Shown: positions 45,818 through 53,278 of the stretch, one piece after another | Layout of the letters: every line of letters begins with the position of its first letter | Numbering within the stretch: the stretch's first letter is position 1 | Source: GCA-2706205 sp964215955 | GTDB lineage: Bacteria > Bdellovibrionota > Bacteriovoracia > Bacteriovoracales > Bacteriovoracaceae | DNA length: 64,000 nt | Direction of reading: 5' to 3' | NCBI GenBank assembly: GCA_964215955.1 | Contig: CAXPDR010000041.1 | Location: forward strand, 220,761 to 284,760 | Program-made: the position numbers and the translations under genes | The notes under the pieces: generated by a model | Databases searched by the model: none | What the model saw: the letters and a program-made list of their open reading frames with translations, nothing else | Told to the model about the DNA's origin: nothing

Positions 45818-46402
45818 GATATTTTTTTCAAAATCTATCATCTCTTTTTTCCACATTTGTGCTCTCGACTCTGGATTACATCTCGTCGGAGTCGCCCAGT
45901 ACCATATCTGATCTTTTAATTCTCGACTTAAATTATTATGATCAAGAAAGCCATCAAGTAATAGCTCTATTCCCTTCTTTCTCCTACAGGTGAAATAAAG
46001 TGGTGAATTTTTTAATATTGATTTTACCTTAGGAGTCAGTTTTTTATACTGAATTTTATTCTTTTTATAAGCATCAAATAAAACGGTATCAGAAGGATCT
46101 AACTTAAATTTATTTGGAACCTCTACCTTGTGCACAAGATTACAAATCGCAATACCATGTGACTCAAGGAATTCTTTCTTTTCTTTAATTGTAAGTCTTT
46201 TCTTTACATCCTGATTGGGATTGAACAAATATTGTAAAACTCTCCAAAAATGGTTTCTATTATTATTATAATAGAACACTTCATCCATAGGTTTTTCTCC
46301 ATCAATAATTCTGGCATTGATTGCAACCATTGTCCCCAAAATAACTAGCCTTACTTCAGTCTTTGGAATAAAAAATTTAAGATTTTCTTCGTGAGTAACC
46401 AT
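45809..46402 (-). CDS. Uracil-DNA glycosylase-superfamily-like protein
   Basis: A 197-residue protein with the outline of the UDG superfamily: the strand and loop LVILGTMVAI at the N-terminus (position of the catalytic water loop), then FYYNNNRNHFWRVLQYLF, a motif found in mismatch-specific UDG-like families, and TCRRKKG/ATPTRCNP in the C-terminal half. The usual GxDPG is replaced by GTMVA, so activity is uncertain. Follows arsH by 15 nt and could be the tail of that transcript. Medium confidence. Confidence 0.5.
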   Translation of the reverse strand: MVTHEENLKFFIPKTEVRLVILGTMVAINARIIDGEKPMDEVFYYNNNRNHFWRVLQYLFNPNQDVKKRLTIKEKKEFLESHGIAICNLVHKVEVPNKFKLDPSDTVLFDAYKKNKIQYKKLTPKVKSILKNSPLYFTCRRKKGIELLLDGFLDHNNLSRELKDQIWYWATPTRCNPESRAQMWKKEMIDFEKNILV

Positions 46403-46417
46403 TATTAATCCAAGTTT

Positions 46418-47137
46418 TTACTCATTCTTTTTCATTGATTCATATGATTCATTTCTTTTTTGTTTTCTCTCACTATAACGATCAACTAAGAACTCACTAT
46501 GATCTCGAGTAAGAAGAGTAAAGCGCATAAGTTCTTCCATAACATCGACAACTCTATCCCGATAGCCAGACGCTTTCATCTGCCCATCCTCTTCGAACTC
46601 CTGATAGGCTTTAGCGACAGAGGATTGATTAGGAATAGTAATCATCCTCATCCACCTTCCTAGAACTCTCATATTATTTACAGCATTAAAACTTTGAGAT
46701 CCCCCACTTACCTGCATAACAGCGAGAGTTCTCCCTTGGGTGGGTCTCACAGCCCCTATAGATAATGGGATCCAATCAATTTGAGTTTTCATTAAGCCTG
46801 ACATATTTCCATGCAGTTCAGGACTAGACCATACTTGTCCCTCTGACCAAAGGCTTAGATCTCTTAATTCCTGAACTTTCGGGTGATCGATAGATTTATT
46901 ATAGTCATAAATAGGTAGTCCTGAAGGGTCAAAAAATTTTACTTCTGCTCCCATATACTCCAGGATTCTTCCTGCTTCTTCAGCTAAAAGTCTAGAAAAT
47001 GACCTCTCTCTTAAAGAACCATAGAGGATCAAAATTCGAGGTTTATGAATCGATTTTTCAACTTTTGGAATTTCTATATCAAAATTTTCTTCTTTTAAAT
47101 AATCTAATTTTTCACTCATACTCAACCTTTTTAACAA
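46418..47137 (-). CDS. arsH: Arsenical resistance protein ArsH (NADPH:FMN oxidoreductase)
   Basis: A 239-residue flavodoxin-fold FMN reductase of the ArsH group: RILILYGSLRERSFSRLLAEEA binds FMN phosphate (quoted over its key part GSLRERSFS), and SPELHGNMSGLMK and QVSGGSQSFNAVN are ArsH hallmarks. ArsH oxidises methyl- and phenyl-arsenite with NADPH, detoxifying organoarsenicals. It overlaps the aquaporin gene by 7 nt, last core gene of the merR-arsC-aquaporin-arsH operon. Confidence 0.94.
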   Translation of the reverse strand: MLKRLSMSEKLDYLKEENFDIEIPKVEKSIHKPRILILYGSLRERSFSRLLAEEAGRILEYMGAEVKFFDPSGLPIYDYNKSIDHPKVQELRDLSLWSEGQVWSSPELHGNMSGLMKTQIDWIPLSIGAVRPTQGRTLAVMQVSGGSQSFNAVNNMRVLGRWMRMITIPNQSSVAKAYQEFEEDGQMKASGYRDRVVDVMEELMRFTLLTRDHSEFLVDRYSERKQKRNESYESMKKNE

Positions 47138-47820
47138 CAGCCGTGTGTATCCTCAGATGGATTACTCGGACAACTTATAAATTGATAAACTAATGCCCCC
47201 ATGATTGCACCTATAACAGGAGTAATGATGTAAATCCATAACTGAGTTAGTTCCCCGGAGAAGATTGCAGGAGCAATGGATCTGGCAGGATTCATAGATG
47301 CTTTAGTTAGTGGACCACCTACAAATGCACACAATCCAACAGTTGAACCAATGGCAATTCCTGCAAATTCCCCTACTGCTCTTGAGTCAGTTGCAACACT
47401 GGTAATAACAAACATCAATATAAAACTTAATAAGAACTCTACAAATATTGCCAATCCAATATTTGATTCAAAACTAGTTGCACCAAAACTATGCTCTCCT
47501 CCCCAAATGATAAAGTGAGAGAGGGAAGCTAATAGTGCTCCAATAACTTGAAATAGAATATAAAAGCCTACTCGCTGAAAACTTATTTTCTTAGCGATCC
47601 AAAAAGAAATAGTAACTGCAGGGTTAAAATGAGCACCTGAAAGATGTCCAACAGAATAAATCATTATTGAGACAACACCTCCCCATATAACGGGAATAAA
47701 GCCACCACTATAATCTGGATTAAGTTCAGCTAAGATCATTGAACCACAACCAAAAAAAACCATAAAAAAGGTTCCAATGAGTTCAGCTAAATAAAGGGAA
47801 AAATTTTGTTTATTCATCAT
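47131..47820 (-). CDS. aqpS: Aquaglyceroporin-like arsenite channel (AqpS-like)
   Basis: A 229-residue MIP-family channel with six membrane helices and both NPA boxes (HFNPAVT and MNPARS). Its place between arsC and arsH matches Sinorhizobium AqpS, which lets arsenite made by ArsC run out of the cell down its gradient, replacing ArsB or Acr3 pumps. The protein ends in a Cys pair (HGCC), which could bind arsenite (inference). Starts 1 nt after the arsC stop and overlaps arsH by 7 nt. Confidence 0.9.
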   Translation of the reverse strand: MMNKQNFSLYLAELIGTFFMVFFGCGSMILAELNPDYSGGFIPVIWGGVVSIMIYSVGHLSGAHFNPAVTISFWIAKKISFQRVGFYILFQVIGALLASLSHFIIWGGEHSFGATSFESNIGLAIFVEFLLSFILMFVITSVATDSRAVGEFAGIAIGSTVGLCAFVGGPLTKASMNPARSIAPAIFSGELTQLWIYIITPVIGAIMGALVYQFISCPSNPSEDTHGCC

Positions 47821-47821
47821 C

Positions 47822-48244
47822 TTATTTATCCAAAAAAGTTTCTATATTTAAAACCATTTCTTTGATTTCATCTCTTACTCTTTGATAAATCTTAAGCCCC
47901 TCTTCATCAGCTAAGCCTTTCGCAAGCCTTGGTGGATCATCAAAACCAGTATGGATAATCTTCCCACCAGGAAAATAAGGACAGTTTTCATGAGCATCTG
48001 AACAAACAGTAAAAACATAATCCATACTTATACTTGGGAGTTCTTCTGTTGTATTAGATTCATGATTGCTAATATCAACACCGGCTTCCTTCATAACTCT
48101 TACAGCATTTGGATTAAGGCCATGTTTTTTGGTACCTGCAGAGAAAAAATTAAATTTATGCCCCTTTAATTTTTTTCCCCAACCTTCTGCCATTTGAGAG
48201 CGACATGAATTTCCTGTACACAAAAATAAAATATTCTTTTTCAT
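47822..48244 (-). CDS. arsC: Arsenate reductase, thioredoxin-coupled LMW-phosphatase type
   Basis: A 140-residue enzyme reducing arsenate to arsenite. The phosphatase loop CTGNSCRS (C9-x5-R15) and the redox pair C81/C88 (TVCSDAHENCP) match plasmid pI258 ArsC (C10/C82/C89), which passes electrons through a cysteine cascade to thioredoxin. The ATG at 48244 with AGGAG is preferred to 48286, which would lie inside merR. It begins 8 nt after the merR stop. Confidence 0.95.
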   Translation of the reverse strand: MKKNILFLCTGNSCRSQMAEGWGKKLKGHKFNFFSAGTKKHGLNPNAVRVMKEAGVDISNHESNTTEELPSISMDYVFTVCSDAHENCPYFPGGKIIHTGFDDPPRLAKGLADEEGLKIYQRVRDEIKEMVLNIETFLDK

Positions 48245-48252
48245 TAGCACTC

Positions 48253-48657
48253 CTATTTGCCGACAAAACAATCTAATATCGGGCACTCACTCAAAGGCTG
48301 ATCAGCATCAACACAACACTGAGCCAGTTTTAATAAAGACCTTTTCATTTTTTTAAGGTCTTTAATTTTTAAATCTATTTCTAACATTTTGGATTCTGTT
48401 TTTTCTAATATATCACTACACTTAGATTGGTCTATAATTTTAAGACTTAATAGCTCTTTAGCTTCCTTTAAAGTGAAACCTAATTCCTGAGATCTTTTTA
48501 TAAACTTAATTCTTTCAATATAAAGAGGTGAATAATATCTGAAGCCACCTTGTTTTTTAGGTTGAGCTAAAATTCCCTTGCGCTCGTAAAAGCGTATCGT
48601 CTCAACACTTACATTTGAAGCCTGCGCCAATTTCCCAATAGTTAATCCATTCTTCAT
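48253..48657 (-). CDS. MerR-family metal-responsive regulator of the ars operon
   Basis: A 134-residue MerR-type regulator: N-terminal winged helix (LTIGKLAQASNVSVETIRFY, ERKG), coiled-coil dimer helix and a C-terminal metal loop. Cysteines C80, C114, C115, C125 and C130 mimic the C79/C114/C115/C124 layout of ZntR and the C82/C117/C126 of MerR, so it should sense a thiophilic metal or arsenite. It heads arsC-aqpS-arsH where an ArsR repressor is usual. The ATG at 48657 is where family homology starts; no ribosome site precedes it, consistent with a leaderless transcript from the promoter at 48664-48695. Confidence 0.9.
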   Translation of the reverse strand: MKNGLTIGKLAQASNVSVETIRFYERKGILAQPKKQGGFRYYSPLYIERIKFIKRSQELGFTLKEAKELLSLKIIDQSKCSDILEKTESKMLEIDLKIKDLKKMKRSLLKLAQCCVDADQPLSECPILDCFVGK

Positions 48658-48663
48658 ACCACC

Positions 48664-48695
48664 AGTATAAACCACGTAGTATGGTACGGAGTCAA
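48664..48695 (-). promoter_or_regulatory. MerR-type promoter with 20-bp spacer and dyad operator
   Basis: On the minus strand: -35 TTGACT (48695-48690), 20-bp spacer, -10 TATACT (48669-48664). The overlong spacer holds a 9-4-9 imperfect dyad (ACTCCGTAC-CATA-CTACGTGGT), the layout of mer and znt operators, where MerR proteins twist DNA to align the boxes. Only 6 nt separate the -10 from the merR ATG, placing +1 at the start codon. Confidence 0.85.
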
Positions 48696-48697
48696 GA

Positions 48698-49072
48698 TTA
48701 TTTGTATTTAGCATTCTGTAATTTTAAAACATTTCCATCTAGGTCTTCAAAAATAAGCATATGCCCCCATGCTTCATCACTCTCCCCCAAGATCTCACAT
48801 CCAGCTTTTTCTAAAATTGCCCGATCTTCTGAAACATTATCACTAGAGAGAGTTAAAGTTGCACCACAGTGTGCTCCATGGGAATCCCGTGGAAACACAG
48901 GAACAGACTTCCCGCCAGTCCAATGCAGACCAACCATAACTCCTCCGCAATCAAGAGAGGTCCAATGCTCAGATTCAAACTGAATAGACATATTCAAAAC
49001 TTTTGAATAAAACTGAACAGCTCTCCTCATATCACTTACGTTATAATATATATCGTGAATACCTTTAATCAT
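48698..49072 (-). CDS. VOC/glyoxalase-fold protein
   Basis: A 124-residue single-chain vicinal-oxygen-chelate protein with two beta-alpha-beta-beta-beta halves: IHDIYYNVSDMRRAVQFYSK (start HDIYY, FYSKVLN) and the closing FEDLDGNVLKLQ. Candidate metal ligands are H6, a central Glu/His region (HWTSLD) and E in FEDLDGN. It does not show the vicinal Cys pair of the ArsI C-As lyase, so no arsenic role can be claimed despite sitting just upstream of the ars operon. 2 nt after the scramblase-like gene. Confidence 0.85.
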   Translation of the reverse strand: MIKGIHDIYYNVSDMRRAVQFYSKVLNMSIQFESEHWTSLDCGGVMVGLHWTGGKSVPVFPRDSHGAHCGATLTLSSDNVSEDRAILEKAGCEILGESDEAWGHMLIFEDLDGNVLKLQNAKYK

Positions 49073-49074
49073 AA

Positions 49075-49713
49075 TTAATCCATTAAGCTAAAAACCGAAC
49101 TTGAGTTGTCTTCAAAAAAGTCTAAATCAATCGACAAGCAAGAGAAGAGCAAAACTGCTCTCTGCTCATCCGTCCACTGATATTTGGAATAATCAATTGT
49201 AAATTGATCTGAATCTGTTAAAACCTCTTTGAGGACACCGCCCCATTTTTTAGAAATAATCCCAATTTCTTTTCCAATATGGTCATAAATGGTGAATGTC
49301 CAAAGCCTCCAGCGATAAGACTCAATACTGCCAAAGACTTTTCCATTTTGATCAAAAAGATCATATTTTCTTTTTAAAATTCCAAATCTAGTTTTAATTT
49401 CACCTAAAATTTTTTCATCTTTATCTTTTACAATCAAATCTGAGAAAAAGAAGTACCATGGTCTTTTTCCAGTAAATACAAGTTGATTTTCACTATTCCA
49501 AATATCAATATCTATACTTCGATGGGATCTCATAATATTTCTAATTATTTTATGAAAAATCCCATGACTCCTTTCTGCTGCAAACCCAATCTTTTGCTCT
49601 TTAGAATTATAAATGGCATATTTATTTGCCGTCTCCCAATCAATAACAATTTCAAACATCTCTTTAACTTGTTTTATCATTAACTGGGGGGAATTTTTGA
49701 AAAATTCTTGCAT
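49075..49713 (-). CDS. Phospholipid scramblase / LURP-one-like protein
   Basis: A 212-residue protein with the scramblase/Tubby-like C-terminal fold: repeated strand pairs such as YAIYNSKEQKIGFAAE, VFTGKRPWYFFFSD, KYDLFDQNGKVFGSIES and FTIYDHIGKEIGIISK, which form the 12-strand barrel around a hydrophobic helix. Bacterial members are soluble or membrane-associated and of unknown role. Start at 49713; 11 nt after the acetyltransferase stop and 2 nt before the VOC gene, in a long minus-strand run of genes from map onward. Confidence 0.78.
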   Translation of the reverse strand: MQEFFKNSPQLMIKQVKEMFEIVIDWETANKYAIYNSKEQKIGFAAERSHGIFHKIIRNIMRSHRSIDIDIWNSENQLVFTGKRPWYFFFSDLIVKDKDEKILGEIKTRFGILKRKYDLFDQNGKVFGSIESYRWRLWTFTIYDHIGKEIGIISKKWGGVLKEVLTDSDQFTIDYSKYQWTDEQRAVLLFSCLSIDLDFFEDNSSSVFSLMD

Positions 49714-49724
49714 ACAAGGAATCC

Positions 49725-50267
49725 TTAATTTTTTGTTAATTTATAATACACACATTCTTTATCATCACTAGGAAAAGGCTCATAAATAGATTCTTTAAAA
49801 AGTTTTAAACCACATTTTTCCATCACTCTTCTTGAAGCAATATTTTTTTTCATCGTAATGGCCCAAATCTCTTCAGCATTATATTCTTTAAAGCCCTTTT
49901 CAATTAATTTCTTTGAAATTCCAGTTGCAATTCCCTTCCCCCAAAACTCCTGCTTTAATCTATAGCCGAGTTCTAAGATCCTTAAGTTTTCAGGGTCTTC
50001 TTTTAAAGGTCTTAAATGAAACCAACCAACAAACTCGTGAGAGGATTTTTCTATGACAACCCAATAACCATATTTTCCATCAAACTTTTTTTGCCATGAC
50101 AAAAAAATGCCCATTGCTCTTCTCACCTCACAATCTGAGCTTGGTTGACCATTGGTAAGAAACCGCATCACTTCAGGATTACTATCAAGATCTTTGATTA
50201 ATTGATAATCCTCGTCCACAAATTTTCTTAAAATATAGTTTTCAAAATCTAAGAAAATTCCCATCAT
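49725..50267 (-). CDS. GNAT acetyltransferase (RimJ/RimL-like)
   Basis: A 180-residue acetyltransferase of the RimJ/RimL group with the acetyl-CoA loop RLKQEFWGKGIATGISKKL (Q/RxxGxG-like WGKGIA) and the late motif NIASRRVMEKCGLK. It probably acetylates a protein N-terminus or small amine. The ATG overlaps the stop of map by 4 nt, so they are coupled; linking an N-terminal acetylase to methionine aminopeptidase is attractive but unproven. Confidence 0.9.
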   Translation of the reverse strand: MMGIFLDFENYILRKFVDEDYQLIKDLDSNPEVMRFLTNGQPSSDCEVRRAMGIFLSWQKKFDGKYGYWVVIEKSSHEFVGWFHLRPLKEDPENLRILELGYRLKQEFWGKGIATGISKKLIEKGFKEYNAEEIWAITMKKNIASRRVMEKCGLKLFKESIYEPFPSDDKECVYYKLTKN

Positions 50268-51040
50268 TTTCCTCTAAAAACCTCTTCATCTCTAAGAGTC
50301 AATATCTCTACGCCACTGTCAGTTACGACTAAAGTGTGCTCCCACTGGGCAGAAAGTTTTCCATCTTTAGTAACCACAGTCCAATCATCAGATAAATGTT
50401 TAATCTTTCCACCACCTTGGTTAACCATTGGCTCAATAGTAAAAACCATACCTTTTTCAAGTTTTACACCTTTTCCCTTTTTCCCATAATGTAAGACTTG
50501 CGGCTCTTCATGCATTTCTCTGCCAATTCCATGACCACAATAATCTTTAACTATTGTATAGCCATTTCTAATAGCGTGTTTATGAACAAAAAATCCTATA
50601 TCACCAAGAGTATTTCCAGGTTTAACCTGAGAAATACCTTTATATAAACATTCTTGAGTTACTCTACATAACCTGATCGCTTCCTCGGAGCAATTACCTA
50701 CAAGATACATTCTTGAGGTATCTGCAATGAACCCATGTTTTTTTACAGTTACATCTAAGTTAACTATATCACCAGACTTTAAAATTTCATTTTCAGAAGG
50801 AACACCATGGCAAACAACATGATTAACTGATGAATTTAAAGCAAATTTGAAATCATACTGACCAATTGATGATGGAATTGCATCATAGTCTTCTCTAATC
50901 CATTTTTCTGCTAATTTTGCGATAGAGAAAGTTGAAACCCCTTCCCTTACTTCAGGAATTAATCGAGACAGAACTTCGGCAGCAATTTTACCGGTCTCTC
51001 TATAAAGTTCTATATCTTTGTCTGTTTTTAAATTTATCAT
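50264..51040 (-). CDS. map: Methionine aminopeptidase, type I
   Basis: A 258-residue metalloprotease that removes the initiator Met. The five metal ligands are in place: two Asp in VNLDVT and FIADTSR, His in CGHGIGREMH, Glu in FTIEPM and Glu in WEHTLVV. Full length for the bacterial type I enzyme. It is not in the usual secY-adk context here but starts a run with the GNAT gene (4-nt overlap), suggesting a second or relocated copy. Confidence 0.96.
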   Translation of the reverse strand: MINLKTDKDIELYRETGKIAAEVLSRLIPEVREGVSTFSIAKLAEKWIREDYDAIPSSIGQYDFKFALNSSVNHVVCHGVPSENEILKSGDIVNLDVTVKKHGFIADTSRMYLVGNCSEEAIRLCRVTQECLYKGISQVKPGNTLGDIGFFVHKHAIRNGYTIVKDYCGHGIGREMHEEPQVLHYGKKGKGVKLEKGMVFTIEPMVNQGGGKIKHLSDDWTVVTKDGKLSAQWEHTLVVTDSGVEILTLRDEEVFRGK

Positions 51041-51048
51041 CTTTTCCC

Positions 51049-51957
51049 CTAATCAATTGAGCTTACCAAAAAATCAACGAGCCTTTTCAGTTTTTGAGAC
51101 TCTGACGGTTTATTTCCAGTTAGCAAATATATATTATGCTCTGGTAGCTTCCACCCTTTCATCACTACTACTAGCTTACCTGAATTAATCTGTTCTTGAA
51201 CTAAATATTCTGGAATATTTAAAAGACCTAATGAGCTTTCACACGCCGTGATAAGGCTAATCAAATTATTAGTTCGATAAGTTCCGTTTACATTAATATC
51301 CAGATCTTTTTTCCCACGTTTAAATGTCCAGATAAAAGGACTTTCTCCTCTCATATAGAGTAAACAATTATGCTTAAAAAGGTCTGTTGGCGATTTTGGT
51401 TTTGAAAACTTATTTATATACTCTTCAGAGGCCACAATGACTCTCTTAAGAGGCTTTAACTGCTTCACATAAAGACTTGAGTCTTTAAGACTAAACGCTG
51501 TTCTTATACTTAAATCAATATTCTGTTCAATAGGATCAAGAATTCTATCCGTTAATCTTATATCTAAATCAATATAAGGGTTTTCTTTTTGAAAAGCTGC
51601 AAATACTGGAGCTAAGAAAAACTGCCCAAGAGTTGTTGGTGCAGTAACTCTTAATGCTCCCCTAGCTTCAATTTTTTTTCCTTTGATTTCTTCCTCAAGA
51701 TCGAAAAAGCCTGTTAACAACTTTTGTCCCTTAAGGAGAATCATTTTGCCTTCATCTGTTAAAGATAAACTTCGGGTCGTTCGGATAAATATAGGTGTTG
51801 CGTAATACTCTTCTAGTTTTTTAATTTCCTTTGTGACATTAGATGCAGGAATCCCCATATACTTGGCAGTGGCTATAAATGAACCTTTCTTTGCCACCAT
51901 AATGGCCAATTGAAGAGCATAAATTCGATCAAAACTAGTCTTTTTAATTATTTCCAT
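51049..51957 (-). CDS. LysR-type transcriptional regulator
   Basis: A 302-residue LysR regulator with the N-terminal winged helix (YALQLAIMVAKKGSFIATAKYMG, key helix ASNVTKEIKKLE) and a C-terminal substrate-binding domain (GALRVTAPTTLGQFFLAPVF). The ATG at 51957 is preferred to a TTG at 51978; no ribosome site is evident. It is divergent from ndh with a dyad operator between, so ndh is the probable target, along with itself. Confidence 0.92.
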   Translation of the reverse strand: MEIIKKTSFDRIYALQLAIMVAKKGSFIATAKYMGIPASNVTKEIKKLEEYYATPIFIRTTRSLSLTDEGKMILLKGQKLLTGFFDLEEEIKGKKIEARGALRVTAPTTLGQFFLAPVFAAFQKENPYIDLDIRLTDRILDPIEQNIDLSIRTAFSLKDSSLYVKQLKPLKRVIVASEEYINKFSKPKSPTDLFKHNCLLYMRGESPFIWTFKRGKKDLDINVNGTYRTNNLISLITACESSLGLLNIPEYLVQEQINSGKLVVVMKGWKLPEHNIYLLTGNKPSESQKLKRLVDFLVSSID

Positions 51958-51968
51958 ATTAGAAATTA

Positions 51969-52007
51969 ATAATTTCAAAAGTCACACATTGTGTCAAATA
52001 ACACAAT
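51969..52007. promoter_or_regulatory. LysR operator and overlapping lysR promoter
   Basis: A perfect inverted repeat ATTGTGT-CAAATA-ACACAAT (51988-52007) fits the T-N11-A LysR box. Within it, on the minus strand, lies a consensus -35 TTGACA (51997-51992), followed after 17 bp by AATTAT (51974-51969) as -10 for the lysR gene. Regulator binding would therefore block its own promoter while sitting upstream of ndh. Confidence 0.75.
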
Positions 52008-52038
52008 GAATTAGAATCTCATTAAAAGGAGGTTAAAA

Positions 52039-53274
52039 ATGAAAAAGAAAAAAATCATTATTATTGGAGGAGGCTTTGGAGGTCTAAGCTGTGCAAAGGG
52101 CCTAATTAACTCAAATTATGAGGTTTTAATAATTGATAAAAAAAATCATCATTTGTTTCAACCTTTACTCTACCAAGTTGCTACTGCCAGTCTATCCCCA
52201 GGGGATATTGCAGTTCCCATTAGAGAGGTTTTTTCAAAAGCGAAAAATGTTAAAGTCATCATGGATGAAGTCACCAGTATAGACAAAACTCAAAATGCCG
52301 TTTTATGTAACAGCGGTAATGTTTATCATTACGACAACTTAATCCTTGCTCCTGGCTCTACTCCTAATTATTTTAACAATCCAGGATTCGAAAAGTATGC
52401 CCCTGGCCTTAAAAACCTTGAAGATGCTCTGAATATACGAGTTAAAGTCTTAAGGGCTTTTGAAAGGTGTGAACAATTAAATAAAGAAGAATTAAATATT
52501 GTAATTATTGGAGCTGGCCCTACAGGGGTTGAATTGGCAGGAGCTTTTGCTGAAATCTCTCATAAAATTTTAGTTGATCACTATAAAGATTTCGACCTCG
52601 TAAAAACAAAAATCTATCTCATTGAAGGCGGGGGAAGAGTTTTATCCTCATATTCTGAAAAGCTTTCTAAAAAATCAGAAATGTTCTTAAAAGAAATGGG
52701 AGTTACCATTATCAAAAATAAACTTGTAGATAAAATAGATGAGAAAGGTATTTATATAGATAATCAATTAATTGAATCACAAAACATTATTTGGGCTGCT
52801 GGAAATATAGCTTCACCACTTTTAACAACCCTAAACGTTCCTTTAAATAAATCTGGGCAAATCAAGGTCGAACAAGACTTGAGTATCCCAGGTTATTCAA
52901 ATATCTTTGTCATTGGCGATAGTGCCGAGTTTCTTCAAGATGATATCAAACTACCTGCCCTAGCGCCAGTTGCAGCTCAACAAGGAAAGTTTCTAGCAAA
53001 AAAGATAAAAACAAAAAGAAATCTAAAGTTCAAATATTTTGATAAAGGATCCATGGCCACAATAGGGTCATTTAAAGCGATCATTGAATATAAAAGATTT
53101 CAATTAAGTGGTATGCTCGCTTGGTTGGGATGGGGTCTCGTTCATATTTTATTTTTAATTAATTTTAGAAATAAAATAGTTGTTTTTTGGCATTGGGTTT
53201 TAAATTTCATATTTAACCGCAAGGGAGTGATGATTATTACAGATATGATGACTGAAAACCAAAGTAGAGATTAA
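52039..53274 (+). CDS. ndh: Type II NADH dehydrogenase
   Basis: A 411-residue non-proton-pumping NADH:quinone oxidoreductase. FAD motif IIIIGGGFGGLSCAKG, NADH motif IVIIGAGPTGVELAGAF, the second FAD motif FVIGDSAEF and AAQQGKFLAKKI are present; the amphipathic/hydrophobic C-terminus (LAWLGWGLVHILFLINFRN) anchors it to the membrane. Strong AAAAGGAGG before the ATG. Divergent from a LysR regulator with a shared operator. It would let the cell re-oxidise the NADH produced by beta-oxidation quickly. Confidence 0.95.
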   Translation: MKKKKIIIIGGGFGGLSCAKGLINSNYEVLIIDKKNHHLFQPLLYQVATASLSPGDIAVPIREVFSKAKNVKVIMDEVTSIDKTQNAVLCNSGNVYHYDNLILAPGSTPNYFNNPGFEKYAPGLKNLEDALNIRVKVLRAFERCEQLNKEELNIVIIGAGPTGVELAGAFAEISHKILVDHYKDFDLVKTKIYLIEGGGRVLSSYSEKLSKKSEMFLKEMGVTIIKNKLVDKIDEKGIYIDNQLIESQNIIWAAGNIASPLLTTLNVPLNKSGQIKVEQDLSIPGYSNIFVIGDSAEFLQDDIKLPALAPVAAQQGKFLAKKIKTKRNLKFKYFDKGSMATIGSFKAIIEYKRFQLSGMLAWLGWGLVHILFLINFRNKIVVFWHWVLNFIFNRKGVMIITDMMTENQSRD

Positions 53275-53278
53275 AAGA

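Noticed and set aside
48698..49072. VOC protein as an ArsI C-As lyase of the ars operon
   Set aside because: The vicinal Cys pair needed by ArsI is absent, and the MerR promoter begins after this gene.
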